Source: Hyphomicrobiaceae bacterium
GTDB taxonomy: Bacteria > Pseudomonadota > Alphaproteobacteria > Rhizobiales > Aestuariivirgaceae
Direction of reading: 5' to 3'
Assembly: GCA_900298995.1 (NCBI GenBank)
Contig: OMIC01000002.1
Coordinates: forward strand, 62,001-126,000
Length of the DNA: 64,000 bases
Shown here: positions 47,194 to 56,394 of the stretch, in pieces
Position numbering within the stretch: position 1 is the stretch's first letter
How the letters are laid out: the number at the start of each line of letters is the position of its first letter
Program-made: the position numbers and the translations under genes
Notes under the pieces: model-generated
The model's database searches: none
Seen by the model: only the letters and a program-made list of their open reading frames with translations
What the model was told of the DNA's origin: nothing

Positions 47194-47821
47194 GGCCTGC
47201 CTCCAGTGATTGCGCCGCCCGGCGAAGATCACCGGGCTGGCGAATGGCAAGGAAGACGCAGCCATTGGCGGCGGCGGCTTCGGCATCCGACACGCCGTCG
47301 CCCACCACGGCCACGCGCGCGGGCGAAAGACCGCCCGCTGCAATGATCCCCGCGACCCGGCCGGACTTGGCGGACGGATAACCCTCGATGCTGGCAAAAC
47401 ATGCTCCCCAGCCACGCGCCGCCACATGGCGGCGCAGGGCGTCATCGGGCGTGTTCGAGAACAGGTGCAGAGGCATCAGGGCGGAGAGCCCCGACAGAAT
47501 GGTGCTGGCGCCGGGCAGTTCGGGCGCGGCTGCCACGGCACGCTCGGACAATTCGCCATAGCGCCTTACATAATGCGCCGCATCGGCAGAGGGCAGCGGG
47601 ATGTTCCGCGCCCTCATCTCGTCCAGCATGCGCGGGATGACGCGGTGGCGGGAGCCGTCGGGATCGTCCCGCAACACGCTGTCAACGATCACCGCGCAGT
47701 CCGGCGCTGGCGGGAAGATGTCAAAAAAGGCCTGGCGCTTGGCCGGCGCGGACTCAACGAGCGTGCCGTCGAAATCGAAGACCGCCGCCTCAAAGCGTGT
47801 GCTTGTCACGGAAATAGCCAA
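47186..47821 (-). CDS. HAD phosphatase of the nonulosonic-acid module
   Basis: A 211-residue HAD-like hydrolase with motif I FDFDGTLVES, a small helical cap, the LFSNTPDD motif II region, a Lys in PSAKSGRV and motif IV VVGDGVSDAEAA. Placed between neuB and neuA, it may dephosphorylate the 9-phosphate product of a NeuB-like synthase or an earlier sugar phosphate. The start may be TTG at 47821 or GTG at 47809, both within the end of neuB; neither has a strong ribosome-binding site. Confidence 0.8.
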   Translation of the reverse strand: MAISVTSTRFEAAVFDFDGTLVESAPAKRQAFFDIFPPAPDCAVIVDSVLRDDPDGSRHRVIPRMLDEMRARNIPLPSADAAHYVRRYGELSERAVAAAPELPGASTILSGLSALMPLHLFSNTPDDALRRHVAARGWGACFASIEGYPSAKSGRVAGIIAAGGLSPARVAVVGDGVSDAEAAAANGCVFLAIRQPGDLRRAAQSLEAGHV

Positions 47822-49322
47822 GCCAGTTGTCTACCCTGGTCTTGCGGTCATCACGGGGCATGCGGGCGATGGTGGGATCCTCGTAGAAGGAATCATTGTT
47901 GTAATGGGTGGTCGACACTTCCTCGAAGATGCAGCCATCGAGCGTCGCGAATTTGTGCCACTGGCCCGGCTCGACAAGGAAGGTGTCGCCCGGACGCAGC
48001 CTGCTGCGTGCACCTTCCTTGGTGATTTCAAGATCGCCGTCGAGCAGCTGGAAGGTTTCTTCCTTCTGCTTGTGGAAGTGATAGGGGTGTTTCTGGCGCG
48101 GCAGCTGGATCACCAGCTTCTTGGCGTATGACCGGTTGATGCAGGTGACGATCACGGCACCATATTCGCGGAATCGCCTGAGCCCATAGTGGTGCGAAAT
48201 CTCGATCGAGGCATCCTCGTTGATGTGGACATTGGCCTTGTTCAGCATGCCCCTGACCTGCAGCATGATCTGGTAGACCAGCTGCTCATCCCCCGGGCCT
48301 TCGCCGCCGATCGACTCGCTCACCGCGGCGTTGGCGGCATAGTCCCGGTCGGCGACCAGCCCCTCGCGCCACTGTCCGGAAACCAGCTGGCCCTCCTGCA
48401 CGGGCATGGCGAAGAACACGTCGCCGCGCGCCAGTGCCGTACCCGTGGCCACGGCGCGCTTCACATAGACACCGCGCTTGAGGTCGGTGAGCGTCTGGCG
48501 CTCCTCAGGCGACACCGGCGGCCGCTCCTCATTGCCGAGCATGGCGCGGCCGGCGTGGAAGGCGGCGATCCATTTCTCGAGCTGCTCGGGCGTCGATGAA
48601 TAGGCGTTGAGCTTGTGCTTGTCGGTGTTGAGGCCGACATGGCGCTCGAACATGCGCGCGCCCAGCGCATAGGCGATCTGCACGGCGGAACAATTGTCCT
48701 GATCCTCATGGGGGGACCAGCCGATGGGAATGTTGCGGTAACGATCGCGCATCTCGGCGATGCGGTTGAGCTGGAGCTTGTCATCGGGCGTGGGATAGAG
48801 CGCGACGCAATGCATCAGGCCAAACTCGGTGCGATTGGTCTCGAAGAAATTGACCAGGGCATCGATCTGATCGGTGCGCAGGCCGGCCGTTGACACCACG
48901 ACGGGCTTGTTGATGCGTGCGACCTTCTCGAGGAGCGGCCAGTCGTCGGCCGAGCAGCTCGCAATCTTGATGATGTCGAGATTCATGTCGCAGATGACGT
49001 CCACCGACTCCTCGTCGAAGGGCGTGCACATGGTGCGCAGACCCTCGGCGCGGACGTGCCTTGCCAGCGCGGCGAAATCGGCCATCTCGATGCGCGTCTC
49101 GGAGAAACGCTTGACATATTTGTGGTCGCTGCGGCCGCGATAGTCCGGATGGATGAAACTGTCGAGCTGCCGGAACTGGAACTTCAGCGCGCCGTTGATA
49201 TTGCCTGCACGGTTCACGCGGCCGACGGCAGACACGATGTTGCGCGCATGCTCGATATCGCCCTGGTGATTGTTGGCGAGGTCGTAGACGAAGAGGTTTT
49301 CAAAGGAGAACGGCTTGGGCAT
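47790..49322 (-). CDS. neuB: NeuB-like nonulosonic-acid synthase with SAF and C-terminal cupin domains
   Basis: A 510-residue protein. Residues about 1-270 are a NeuB TIM barrel (NNHQGDIEHAR, FQFRQLDS, the PFDEESVD segment and GARMFERHVGL). Residues about 270-345 are a SAF domain. Residues about 390-470 are a cupin (HPYHFHKQKEETFQLL, PGDTFLVEPGQWHKF) not found in classical NeuB. It condenses PEP with an N-acyl-mannosamine-type sugar; the cupin may isomerise or bind the sugar. ATG at 49322 has GGAG upstream; one at 49355 is possible. Confidence 0.87.
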   Translation of the reverse strand: MPKPFSFENLFVYDLANNHQGDIEHARNIVSAVGRVNRAGNINGALKFQFRQLDSFIHPDYRGRSDHKYVKRFSETRIEMADFAALARHVRAEGLRTMCTPFDEESVDVICDMNLDIIKIASCSADDWPLLEKVARINKPVVVSTAGLRTDQIDALVNFFETNRTEFGLMHCVALYPTPDDKLQLNRIAEMRDRYRNIPIGWSPHEDQDNCSAVQIAYALGARMFERHVGLNTDKHKLNAYSSTPEQLEKWIAAFHAGRAMLGNEERPPVSPEERQTLTDLKRGVYVKRAVATGTALARGDVFFAMPVQEGQLVSGQWREGLVADRDYAANAAVSESIGGEGPGDEQLVYQIMLQVRGMLNKANVHINEDASIEISHHYGLRRFREYGAVIVTCINRSYAKKLVIQLPRQKHPYHFHKQKEETFQLLDGDLEITKEGARSRLRPGDTFLVEPGQWHKFATLDGCIFEEVSTTHYNNDSFYEDPTIARMPRDDRKTRVDNWLGYFRDKHTL

Positions 49323-49332
49323 CGATGCTCCG

Positions 49333-50424
49333 CTAGCGTATGGCGTCTGTGACATAGCCCTTGCTCCAGTCGATGCGGACGCGGCGGGCTGCGTGATGAG
49401 ACTTGAAGATGGCGGCGATCACCATCATGGTGTCGAGGCCGCGCTCGAGGGCGATCGGCGAGTGGCTGACCTTGCCGGCCAGCACGTCCTGGAGATGGGC
49501 AATCTCGGCCTTGAAATCATCTGCACGGGTCTTGGCGATCAGGGTTTCCTCGGCCTTGTCACCTGTGCCATGCCGCACCGCGTCATGGCCGGGGCTGTGG
49601 TTCACCCGCCACTCGATGAAGCCATCGCGCCCCTGAATCCGGCAGGACTTGTCGGCGGGCGCCGTGACGACGTCCTGGATCACGTCGCCGGTCAGGCCAC
49701 CCTCGGTGGTCAGCAGGGCATAGCTGAGCGAATCATATTCCGTGCCCGCCTGCCGCTGCATCTCCAGTACGGCGGTGACCTCGGTAACCCGGCCGGCGCC
49801 GACCGCATTGGCGAAATGCTGCCAGATGTTGATGCCGTGCGAATGCTCGCCGGTGGCGCCACCGCCGCGGCTTGAGAAGCCCAGATAGGAATCAGACGGG
49901 CCTGAGAGCCACGGGTGAGCCTTGAAGATGCCGCCCCAATGCTCGCGCGTGCGGGCAGAGATGGTGGCGACGGGTCCGGTGATGCCGCCGCGCAGGACCT
50001 CTTCGGCCAGCACCGTGTTCCTGCCAAGCACGTGATTGTAGCCGACGCCGGCGAAGATGCCCTTGGCGCGCACACGCTCGAGGAGTGCGGCGCAACCGGC
50101 CAGATCGGGGCCGGCGAGCGGCTTCTCGATGAGCAGCACCCGTGGCGTCACCGCATCGAGCACCGCATTGGCCAGCGGGATGTGGCTGTCCGGCGGAGTG
50201 CCGATGAACACCACGTCGGCAGGCTCGGACATGGCGGCGCGCGAGTCCTTGAGGACGATGCCGTCATCCCAGGCACCATAGCGCTGCGGATAGATGGAGG
50301 TGCGCGTGCGCTCGAGCGCGGCGGGGTCGTTGTCGGTGAGGGTGACGCGCCAGCCATAGGAGCGGGCGGCATTGGCCAGATGATTGCCGATGGAACCAGC
50401 GCCGATGATTCGAATTGCGTACAT
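49333..50424 (-). CDS. Gfo/Idh/MocA-family oxidoreductase of the nonulosonic-acid module
   Basis: A 363-residue NAD(P)-dependent sugar oxidoreductase. It has an N-terminal Rossmann domain with IIGAGSIGNHLANAA and the catalytic Lys in LLIEKPLAG, then the C-terminal substrate domain with HSHGINIWQHFA. It likely acts on a sugar or nucleotide sugar. It is the first gene of a four-gene set that runs into neuB (10-base gap), the HAD gene and neuA. A role in modifying the nonulosonic acid or its precursor is inferred from that context only. Confidence 0.85.
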   Translation of the reverse strand: MYAIRIIGAGSIGNHLANAARSYGWRVTLTDNDPAALERTRTSIYPQRYGAWDDGIVLKDSRAAMSEPADVVFIGTPPDSHIPLANAVLDAVTPRVLLIEKPLAGPDLAGCAALLERVRAKGIFAGVGYNHVLGRNTVLAEEVLRGGITGPVATISARTREHWGGIFKAHPWLSGPSDSYLGFSSRGGGATGEHSHGINIWQHFANAVGAGRVTEVTAVLEMQRQAGTEYDSLSYALLTTEGGLTGDVIQDVVTAPADKSCRIQGRDGFIEWRVNHSPGHDAVRHGTGDKAEETLIAKTRADDFKAEIAHLQDVLAGKVSHSPIALERGLDTMMVIAAIFKSHHAARRVRIDWSKGYVTDAIR

Positions 50425-50506
50425 TCAGGCTTCCCGATCTCGCGCCCGTCGGACGCTGGACTTTTCCGGCGGTGTTTGCCACGCCGCGCCGGATTTGACC
50501 ACATCC

Positions 50507-51910
50507 TTATCCGGAACGCTCCGGCACGGCCACCGCCTCGATGGCATAGATGCTGTCCGCCAGGCGGGTGACCCGGACAGCGGGCAATTCAGGGCGGGCG
50601 GCCCGCAGCCGGCCGATCCGGGCGGTGATCGCCTCCTCTGGGAGGCCGGGGAACTTGTGGGCCCGGTAGGAGGTGGCGCTGCCCATCCGGCGCAGGCGTT
50701 TCAGCGCATCGCGCAGCGGATAGCGCCTGAAATGGCGAAGCCTGTTCATGAGCCGCGCCACGGAACCCGGCCGGTCCGCCGGATGAAGGCGGCTGCCATG
50801 CTGGTCGAGGGCATCGAGGAGCCGGTCACAGCTGAAGGCACCATCCACGGAGGCGATATGGGTCCTGAGATAGGCCAACTGCCCGGGCGGCAGCGGCCCC
50901 CTGGGCGGGATTTCCCGCAGCGCGGCCACCAGTTCGGCCTCCGACCGACAGTCCCGGCTCACGCGATTCGAAAGCTCCACCTCGAAGCTTTCCGAAACAT
51001 GCGGCCGGAAGGCGAAACTGGGCGTCCCCACCACCGCAGCCTCGACCGCGCTGGTGCAGCCATTCTGCACGAGTGCCCGCGCCGCCATGAGCCAGGGTCC
51101 GATCGGCCCCTCGTGAATGACCTTCACATTGGCAAGTCCCGCCGAAGCCCTTTCCCATGTCTGCGGGTTTTCGGAGGGATGCGGCCGGATCACCAGCATG
51201 TCGGGCGCCACAGCGGCGGCCATGGCCGGTATGGCCGCGATGAAGGCATCGAAAATGCGCTGCTTGTGGGCCTTGAGTCCGGATTTCAATTCACCGGCAC
51301 GGGCCGTGTCCACGCCGTCAGCGGTCTTGAAACGCAGATGCTCTGCGATGAAATGGTTGACCATGCTGAAATTGGTCGACACCAGAACGAAACGGCCGAA
51401 GCGGTCGCGGATGGCCTCCACCTCGGCGCTGAAATAGGCGGAGAATTCAGGCCTCAGGAGATCGATGCGGGGATTGCCTATTTCGAGAATGGGGGTGCCG
51501 CGATAGCCCGCGAAGCGCCGCCAGACATCGGCGTTGCTGCGCCCCCATGCAAAGAGCAGGCGCGGCCGGTTGAAGGTTTCGTCATCCAGCATCATCAGCA
51601 GCGCCTCGTCGGACTGGCGGATGAGCGATTCCTCGTCGAGGGCTACCGGCACATGGCCGAAGGCGTCCATGAAGCGCAGGATGTAGCGGTTGCCCACACG
51701 CAGGCCCTTGGAGATGTAAAGCGAGGGCGGCAGCCGGGGGATGTAGAGATTGATGTTGGCGCGGCCGCCGACGATGACCTTCCAGCCGCGCGCCACGGCG
51801 CGCAGCGCCAGGTGCAACTTTGCGTCGAGCTCACGGTTGATTGTTTCAACCGGAATAACAAGGGTTTGGGGAACCCCCGGGGTGTCCCGGTCCGGTTGCC
51901 GCCTGTCCAT
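50507..51910 (-). CDS. Surface carbohydrate biosynthesis protein, GT-B-like
   Basis: A 467-residue protein of the surface-polysaccharide glycosyltransferase-like group. Its start LVIPVETINRELDAKLHLAL, shortened core PVETINRELDAK, followed by RGWKVIVGG, is characteristic. A later part has VIRPHPSENPQTW and VQNGCTSAVEAAVVGTP, like the nucleotide-sugar-binding region of GT-B enzymes. The acceptor and sugar are unknown. ATG at 51910 is preferred to one at 51955 because the family N-terminus follows. It is divergent from an ELM1-family gene. Confidence 0.65.
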   Translation of the reverse strand: MDRRQPDRDTPGVPQTLVIPVETINRELDAKLHLALRAVARGWKVIVGGRANINLYIPRLPPSLYISKGLRVGNRYILRFMDAFGHVPVALDEESLIRQSDEALLMMLDDETFNRPRLLFAWGRSNADVWRRFAGYRGTPILEIGNPRIDLLRPEFSAYFSAEVEAIRDRFGRFVLVSTNFSMVNHFIAEHLRFKTADGVDTARAGELKSGLKAHKQRIFDAFIAAIPAMAAAVAPDMLVIRPHPSENPQTWERASAGLANVKVIHEGPIGPWLMAARALVQNGCTSAVEAAVVGTPSFAFRPHVSESFEVELSNRVSRDCRSEAELVAALREIPPRGPLPPGQLAYLRTHIASVDGAFSCDRLLDALDQHGSRLHPADRPGSVARLMNRLRHFRRYPLRDALKRLRRMGSATSYRAHKFPGLPEEAITARIGRLRAARPELPAVRVTRLADSIYAIEAVAVPERSG

Positions 51911-52048
51911 CCGTGCCCGGTCTCCCGCCGCCAAACTGGGGCTGGGATCGCACACTGCCAGGGGCGAATCAACCTCTAGCCGCCGGCCTGCTCTCGCGCC
52001 CGGGGCGGAACTGGGCTATGCCCCGGACACGATCGAGGGGAGGCACAT

Positions 52049-53065
52049 CTGCCGCGTCTGTGGGTTCTGACCGGGCCGAAGCAAGGCGACAACGCCCAGG
52101 TCTTGCGCGCGGCGCAGGCGTCGGGCCTTGACTTCACGGTCAAGCGCATCGCCATCGCCCCGGGCCACGAGGCCATCAAGCCCGCCGTCACGGCCTCGCT
52201 CGCCCATGTCGATGGCGCGGCCTCTGACAGCCTGACGCCGCCCTGGCCCGACGTGGTGCTGGCCATCGGACGGCACCTGTCGTGCGTGGCGTTGTGGATC
52301 AAGGCACAATCGGGAGGGCAGACGCGGATCGCACTGCTCAACGCGCCCAAGGGCCGCGCGGCCGATTTCGACCTCGTGGTGCTGCCGCCCTTCTATCGCG
52401 GCCCAGGCGGGGCCAACAGCCTGCGCATCGGCATGCCGCTGATCGGCATCGACCCCGCCATTCTCGCGGCGGCGCGGACGCAGTCCCGCGAGGCACTGGC
52501 CGGCATGCCGCGCCCACTGCATGTGCTGCTGGTGGGCGGTGACATGGGCCAGCGCAAGCTGCGGCCCGGCTTCGCGGCCTCCCTGCTCCACGGCCTTCAG
52601 ACCGGTCCGGCGGCACAGGGCAGCATCCATGTGGCGACATCCCGCCGCACCCCGGCGGCGGTCGCCGACGCGCTGTCAGCCGCCCTGCGGCCACAGGACC
52701 GGCTCTACCGCTGGGACGGGAGCGCGGCCACGGACAACCCCTATCTGGGCCTTCTCGCCCATGGCGATGTGTTCACGGTGACGGCGGACAGCCTGTCGAT
52801 GATCATCGAGGTGGCGCGGCTGGGAAAGCCGCTCCTCATTGCAGAGCCGCCCCGCGAGGGCGGACTGGCGGGACTCGGCGCATGGATCAGCGACCGCCTG
52901 CGGCCGCGCGACCTCGGCAAGGCCATCGCCCTGCTCCGCGCCAGCGGACATGCGGGCCGGCCCGGCGAAACCCCGCAGCCGCCAACGACGCCGCTTCCCG
53001 ATGACGCGGCGACGGTCGGCGCTGCGCTGCGCAGGCTTGCCGTGCCCAAGGTTGAGCGGCGGTGA
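52049..53065 (+). CDS. ELM1-family protein 1 (apparent CTG start)
   Basis: A 338-residue member of the ELM1 family (PF06258 type), a GT-B-like group named after a plant mitochondrial fission protein. LWVLTGPKQGDNAQVLRAA at the N-terminus, PPWPDVVLAIGRHLSCVALW in the middle and VTADSLSMIIEVARLGKPLL in the C-terminal half are family hallmarks. No ATG, GTG or TTG lies early enough: the first TTG at 52103 would delete the GDNAQ segment. CTG at 52049 follows GAGGGGAGG by five bases and is proposed as the start. Bacterial members probably act on surface glycans. The next gene encodes a GT-A-like protein. Confidence 0.72.
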   Translation: MPRLWVLTGPKQGDNAQVLRAAQASGLDFTVKRIAIAPGHEAIKPAVTASLAHVDGAASDSLTPPWPDVVLAIGRHLSCVALWIKAQSGGQTRIALLNAPKGRAADFDLVVLPPFYRGPGGANSLRIGMPLIGIDPAILAAARTQSREALAGMPRPLHVLLVGGDMGQRKLRPGFAASLLHGLQTGPAAQGSIHVATSRRTPAAVADALSAALRPQDRLYRWDGSAATDNPYLGLLAHGDVFTVTADSLSMIIEVARLGKPLLIAEPPREGGLAGLGAWISDRLRPRDLGKAIALLRASGHAGRPGETPQPPTTPLPDDAATVGAALRRLAVPKVERR

Positions 53066-53132
53066 TGCATCTGCTATTCCGCCGGACGGGCGCGGGACCC
53101 CGGGTCGCGGACCGCGTGAAAGGCCCCCCGCC

Positions 53133-54047
53133 ATGAAACCAGTCGTCTTCGTTCACACCAACGAGAAGCAGATCGTCGGGGCGCTTGTCTCGCAATATTC
53201 ATTCCGGCGCTTTGCCGCCGATCCCTCGGCCTTCGACGTGCGCCTGATCGAGACCACCGCCTATGACTGGATGAAGGACTATGAGGGCCGCCTCTATCTG
53301 CGCGACGGGCTGAAGCGGGAATGGCTGAACGAAGACCTGCAGTCCTTCACCGTCCTGCGTTTCGCGCCGCCGGAACTGATGAGCTATCACGGCCGTTCGC
53401 TGGTGGTCGATCCGGACGTGTTCTGCATCTCCAGCGTGAACGAACTTCTGACGCGCGACATGAAGGGCGCAGCGGTGATGGCGCGCCACCGGGCGGGCAC
53501 CAAGCAGGCGGTATGGGCCTCGAGCGTCATGCTGCTCGACAACCCGAAGCTCACGCACTGGCAGGTGAGGGCTGATTTCGAGGCGATGTTCCGTTTCGAG
53601 CGCGACTACATGAAATGGATCACGCTGCAACTCGAGCCCGAGGGTTCGATCGGCCTGCTCGAGTCGGTGTGGAATGATTTCGACCGGCTCACACCCGAGA
53701 CACGCATGATCCACAACACCAAGCGCCAGACCCAGCCATGGAAATCGGGCCTTCCTGTGGATTTCCGTGCCCCCGAATCGAAGGGCGGTTTCACGCCCAA
53801 GAACATCTATCACCGGGTGCGGCGCGTGATCTTCGGCGAGTATGGACTGATGGGCACCTACAAGCCACACCCCGATCCCAACCAGGAACGGCTGTTCTTC
53901 GGCCTGCTGCGCGAATGCCATGACAAGGGCATCGTCACAGAGGCGATGATCCGCCACGAGATGAAGCACAACCACGTGCGCCATGATGCGCTGGAACTCA
54001 TGCGTCGCACGCCGACGCTGGACGAACAGCCGCTGTTTGCGGCCTGA
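53133..54047 (+). CDS. Predicted GT-A-like glycosyltransferase, paralogue 1 (uncharacterised)
   Basis: A 304-residue soluble protein that I do not recognise as a named family. Its layout resembles GT8: an N-terminal strand with VFVHTNEKQIVGA, a DxD-like SLVVDPDVF near residue 95 and a following ASSVMLLD segment, like the LYLDADILV and SGVLLIDL regions of glycogenin-type enzymes. It shares long segments (LQSFT, VVDPDV, WNDFDRLTP, IHNTKRQTQPWKSGL, shortened, and NQE-LFFGLL) with the protein at 57612-58538. It follows an ELM1-family gene on the same strand, as the paralogue also lies near one. Function is inferred, not known. Confidence 0.6.
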   Translation: MKPVVFVHTNEKQIVGALVSQYSFRRFAADPSAFDVRLIETTAYDWMKDYEGRLYLRDGLKREWLNEDLQSFTVLRFAPPELMSYHGRSLVVDPDVFCISSVNELLTRDMKGAAVMARHRAGTKQAVWASSVMLLDNPKLTHWQVRADFEAMFRFERDYMKWITLQLEPEGSIGLLESVWNDFDRLTPETRMIHNTKRQTQPWKSGLPVDFRAPESKGGFTPKNIYHRVRRVIFGEYGLMGTYKPHPDPNQERLFFGLLRECHDKGIVTEAMIRHEMKHNHVRHDALELMRRTPTLDEQPLFAA

Positions 54048-54053
54048 GCGCGC

Positions 54054-54974
54054 TCAGCGCGGCCGCGAATAGCCGAACACCGGCGCGAGCGTCTCGTCGA
54101 CCATGCGGTCGATGGCGAGCGCCTGCTCCTCCGTCACATAGTCGCGCCAGCCGCCAACCTTGGCGCGGCGCACCTTGAAGCTCGAGGGGTCATTGGCGTC
54201 GCCCGGCTTCATGCTGCGCTGGGCCAGCGCCTTTCCGGCGTTCTCGATTTCCATGCGGCGCATGTTGTCGACGGAGGCGAATTCAACCGCGTCCGCGAGC
54301 TGGGCGTCATCCGGGGCCTGGCCAAGAAAGGCCAGCACGCGGGCCAGCTGGCCCTTCGTGTCGGCACGCAGGTCTTCATATTTCACGACCAGCAGATCCG
54401 GCATGCTCTCCATGGCCGCAGCCCAGGCGTTCATGAAGGCGATGATCTTCGGAAGCCCGGCCTCGGGGCTGACGATGAAATCGTGGACGTCCAACCCGGA
54501 GAGCGGGTAGCCGTTGATCAGCTTCTTGCGCGGCACGATGCGGTGCTTCCACTGGAAGAACTGCGAGACTGCGGTGTCGCGCGGGTCGCGCACCAGCAGC
54601 ACGACGCGCGATGCGCCGTAGAGATCGGCCTTGCGGTCGTGGCCGGCATAGTCCTTCAGGTAGTTGTCGTGGGTGAAGAACAGCACCGGCACATTTGGAT
54701 TGTTGAGACGGAATTCGTCGAAGCCGGAAATGCCCTCGCGCTCGAAGCCGTTCTTCTTCGCGAAATAGCGCCACAGCAGCACCCTCAGCCAGGTGCGGCC
54801 GCTCTTGCCGAAGGAGACGATCACGGCGTCGGCGGCTGCGAGCTTCCGGTGATCTTCATAGCCCCGGTACCAGCGCTCGGCGCGGATGCCGGTGTCACGC
54901 GGCAGCAGCACGGACGAGGCCGCGATCAGGCGGCGGATGCCGGTGCGGAGGTCATAGACGTTCGGCAGTTGCAT
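54054..54974 (-). CDS. Sulfotransferase domain protein 3
   Basis: A 306-residue sulfotransferase of the classical Sulfotransfer_1 kind. The 5'-phosphosulfate loop is VSFGKSGRTWLRVLLW (residues about 53-68). The 3'-phosphate segment is VLLVRDPRDTAVSQFF near residue 130, followed by the KYEDLRADTKGQ core. The C-terminal KVGGWRDYVT matches the RKG.W-type loop of the family. ATG at 54974 gives family length. The open frame continues upstream without similarity. Convergent with the GT-A-like gene. It probably sulfates a glycan or lipid using PAPS. Confidence 0.87.
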   Translation of the reverse strand: MQLPNVYDLRTGIRRLIAASSVLLPRDTGIRAERWYRGYEDHRKLAAADAVIVSFGKSGRTWLRVLLWRYFAKKNGFEREGISGFDEFRLNNPNVPVLFFTHDNYLKDYAGHDRKADLYGASRVVLLVRDPRDTAVSQFFQWKHRIVPRKKLINGYPLSGLDVHDFIVSPEAGLPKIIAFMNAWAAAMESMPDLLVVKYEDLRADTKGQLARVLAFLGQAPDDAQLADAVEFASVDNMRRMEIENAGKALAQRSMKPGDANDPSSFKVRRAKVGGWRDYVTEEQALAIDRMVDETLAPVFGYSRPR

Positions 54975-55038
54975 CAGAGCATGGCTTTCACGGCTGAAAG
55001 TTCGCGGCGGAAATAGCAAATCGGCCCGGCCGCGGCAA

Positions 55039-56379
55039 TCACGCCCTCGACACGTGGAAACGCAGCAGCTCCGCGATGCGGCTCTCGCCTGCAGGCCCGC
55101 GCTCGGCACGCTGGTGAATGTCGAGATCAGGCCTGCCATTGCCCTCGATGATCATCGCACCATCGGCCAGCATGGCGACGTCCCAGCCGACGATGATCCG
55201 TCCGGGGAATGCCTCATGGGCGCGCACGGCCAGCGCCACCACCTCCGGCCAGTGCGGCAGGATGCGGCCGGCAAAGCGCGCGCCGCTCACCGGATGGGTG
55301 TCGCGCCAGCCGACAGCGGGACGGATGCCGAGATCGGAGGCGATGCCGATTTCACCCGTCGCGAAATCAACAGCGGTGGCAAGCCCTCCCTGATGGAAAT
55401 TGTCGACGACCTGATTGCCGATCGCCATGCGGAAGGCCGCCTTGACGGGCTCGGGCCGGCCCTGCTCATCGCGGCAGGTGAGCAGCCGCACGGTGGCGAG
55501 CGCGCCATTGGCGATGTCGTCGAGGGCCGGATGATTGGCAAGCCGCGGCTGCACCAGATAGTCGTCCCTTAGCGACCGGCGCGCGAGCCTGGCCATCAGC
55601 TCGTCACGCGTGAGGATCTGCCCGCCGGCATCGCGGTAACGCGACCCGCCGATGGCGTCCCAGCGCTCCATGCGGTGTCCGCCCGATCCCGAGCGCGGCT
55701 TCACGAAGAGATCGGCCTCGGGCAGAACGCTCACGCCGCCCGCGAGGGGCTGACGTTCGCCATGGCTGAAATGCATCAGCACCGGCACGGCGCGGACGGC
55801 ATGCGCATGGCAGTGCCCGGCGAACCAGATCTTGTCATCCATGTCGTCCGTTCCGGGCGGCGGCTGCAGCAGACGATAGGCCGGGCCGATGGTCTCATGG
55901 GCGGTGAGATAGAGCGCGGCGCGTACCCGTCGCTCAGGCAGATGGAGTTCATACATGTAGTACCAGAAGGGGGCGATGCCGAAGCGCGCGGCCATCTCCA
56001 GCTGGCCGCGGATCTGCGTGGCGACGCTGACGCCGGTGCGCGCCGCAATCGCCCGGCCATTGCGCCGCGTGAACAGGACGACCGCCACCACCAGCGCCAC
56101 CGGCCAGACCAGCGCAGCGAGCAGCGCCTTGACCGGGCCAAGAGGCAGGCGCCAGTAGTCCCAGGCGTAGTGGCGGTGGAGATAGCGGGCGGGGGGCACA
56201 TCGGGCGCCGGCTTGCCCCGGGCTCCCCAGCGCAGCGCCACGGGCAGACCGGTGACCAGATAGGCAAAGGCCTCGGCGCGGGCGAGCAGCGCCTTCCAGG
56301 CCATGCCCCGGAGGCTGACCCAGCGGTCGGCAAGGCTCTTGTGGCTGTCAGCGGACATCGGATCGGCAATCCCGGGCAA
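55039..56379 (-). CDS. Sugar-transfer-associated ATP-grasp protein
   Basis: A 446-residue protein with a hydrophobic segment near residues 85-105 (LLAALVWPVALVVAVVLF) and an ATP-grasp region of the kind associated with sugar transfer (PF14397 type): DLFVKPRSGSGGHRMERW, the later TVRLLTCRD and FHQGGLATAVDFATGEIG, and the metal-binding end MIIEGNGRPDLD. Members occur in polysaccharide loci and may attach an amino acid or other acid to a sugar. It follows the ELM1 gene on the same strand (15-base gap), so the two are probably cotranscribed. Confidence 0.75.
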   Translation of the reverse strand: MPGIADPMSADSHKSLADRWVSLRGMAWKALLARAEAFAYLVTGLPVALRWGARGKPAPDVPPARYLHRHYAWDYWRLPLGPVKALLAALVWPVALVVAVVLFTRRNGRAIAARTGVSVATQIRGQLEMAARFGIAPFWYYMYELHLPERRVRAALYLTAHETIGPAYRLLQPPPGTDDMDDKIWFAGHCHAHAVRAVPVLMHFSHGERQPLAGGVSVLPEADLFVKPRSGSGGHRMERWDAIGGSRYRDAGGQILTRDELMARLARRSLRDDYLVQPRLANHPALDDIANGALATVRLLTCRDEQGRPEPVKAAFRMAIGNQVVDNFHQGGLATAVDFATGEIGIASDLGIRPAVGWRDTHPVSGARFAGRILPHWPEVVALAVRAHEAFPGRIIVGWDVAMLADGAMIIEGNGRPDLDIHQRAERGPAGESRIAELLRFHVSRA

Positions 56380-56394
56380 CGGAGGCTTGGCGGC

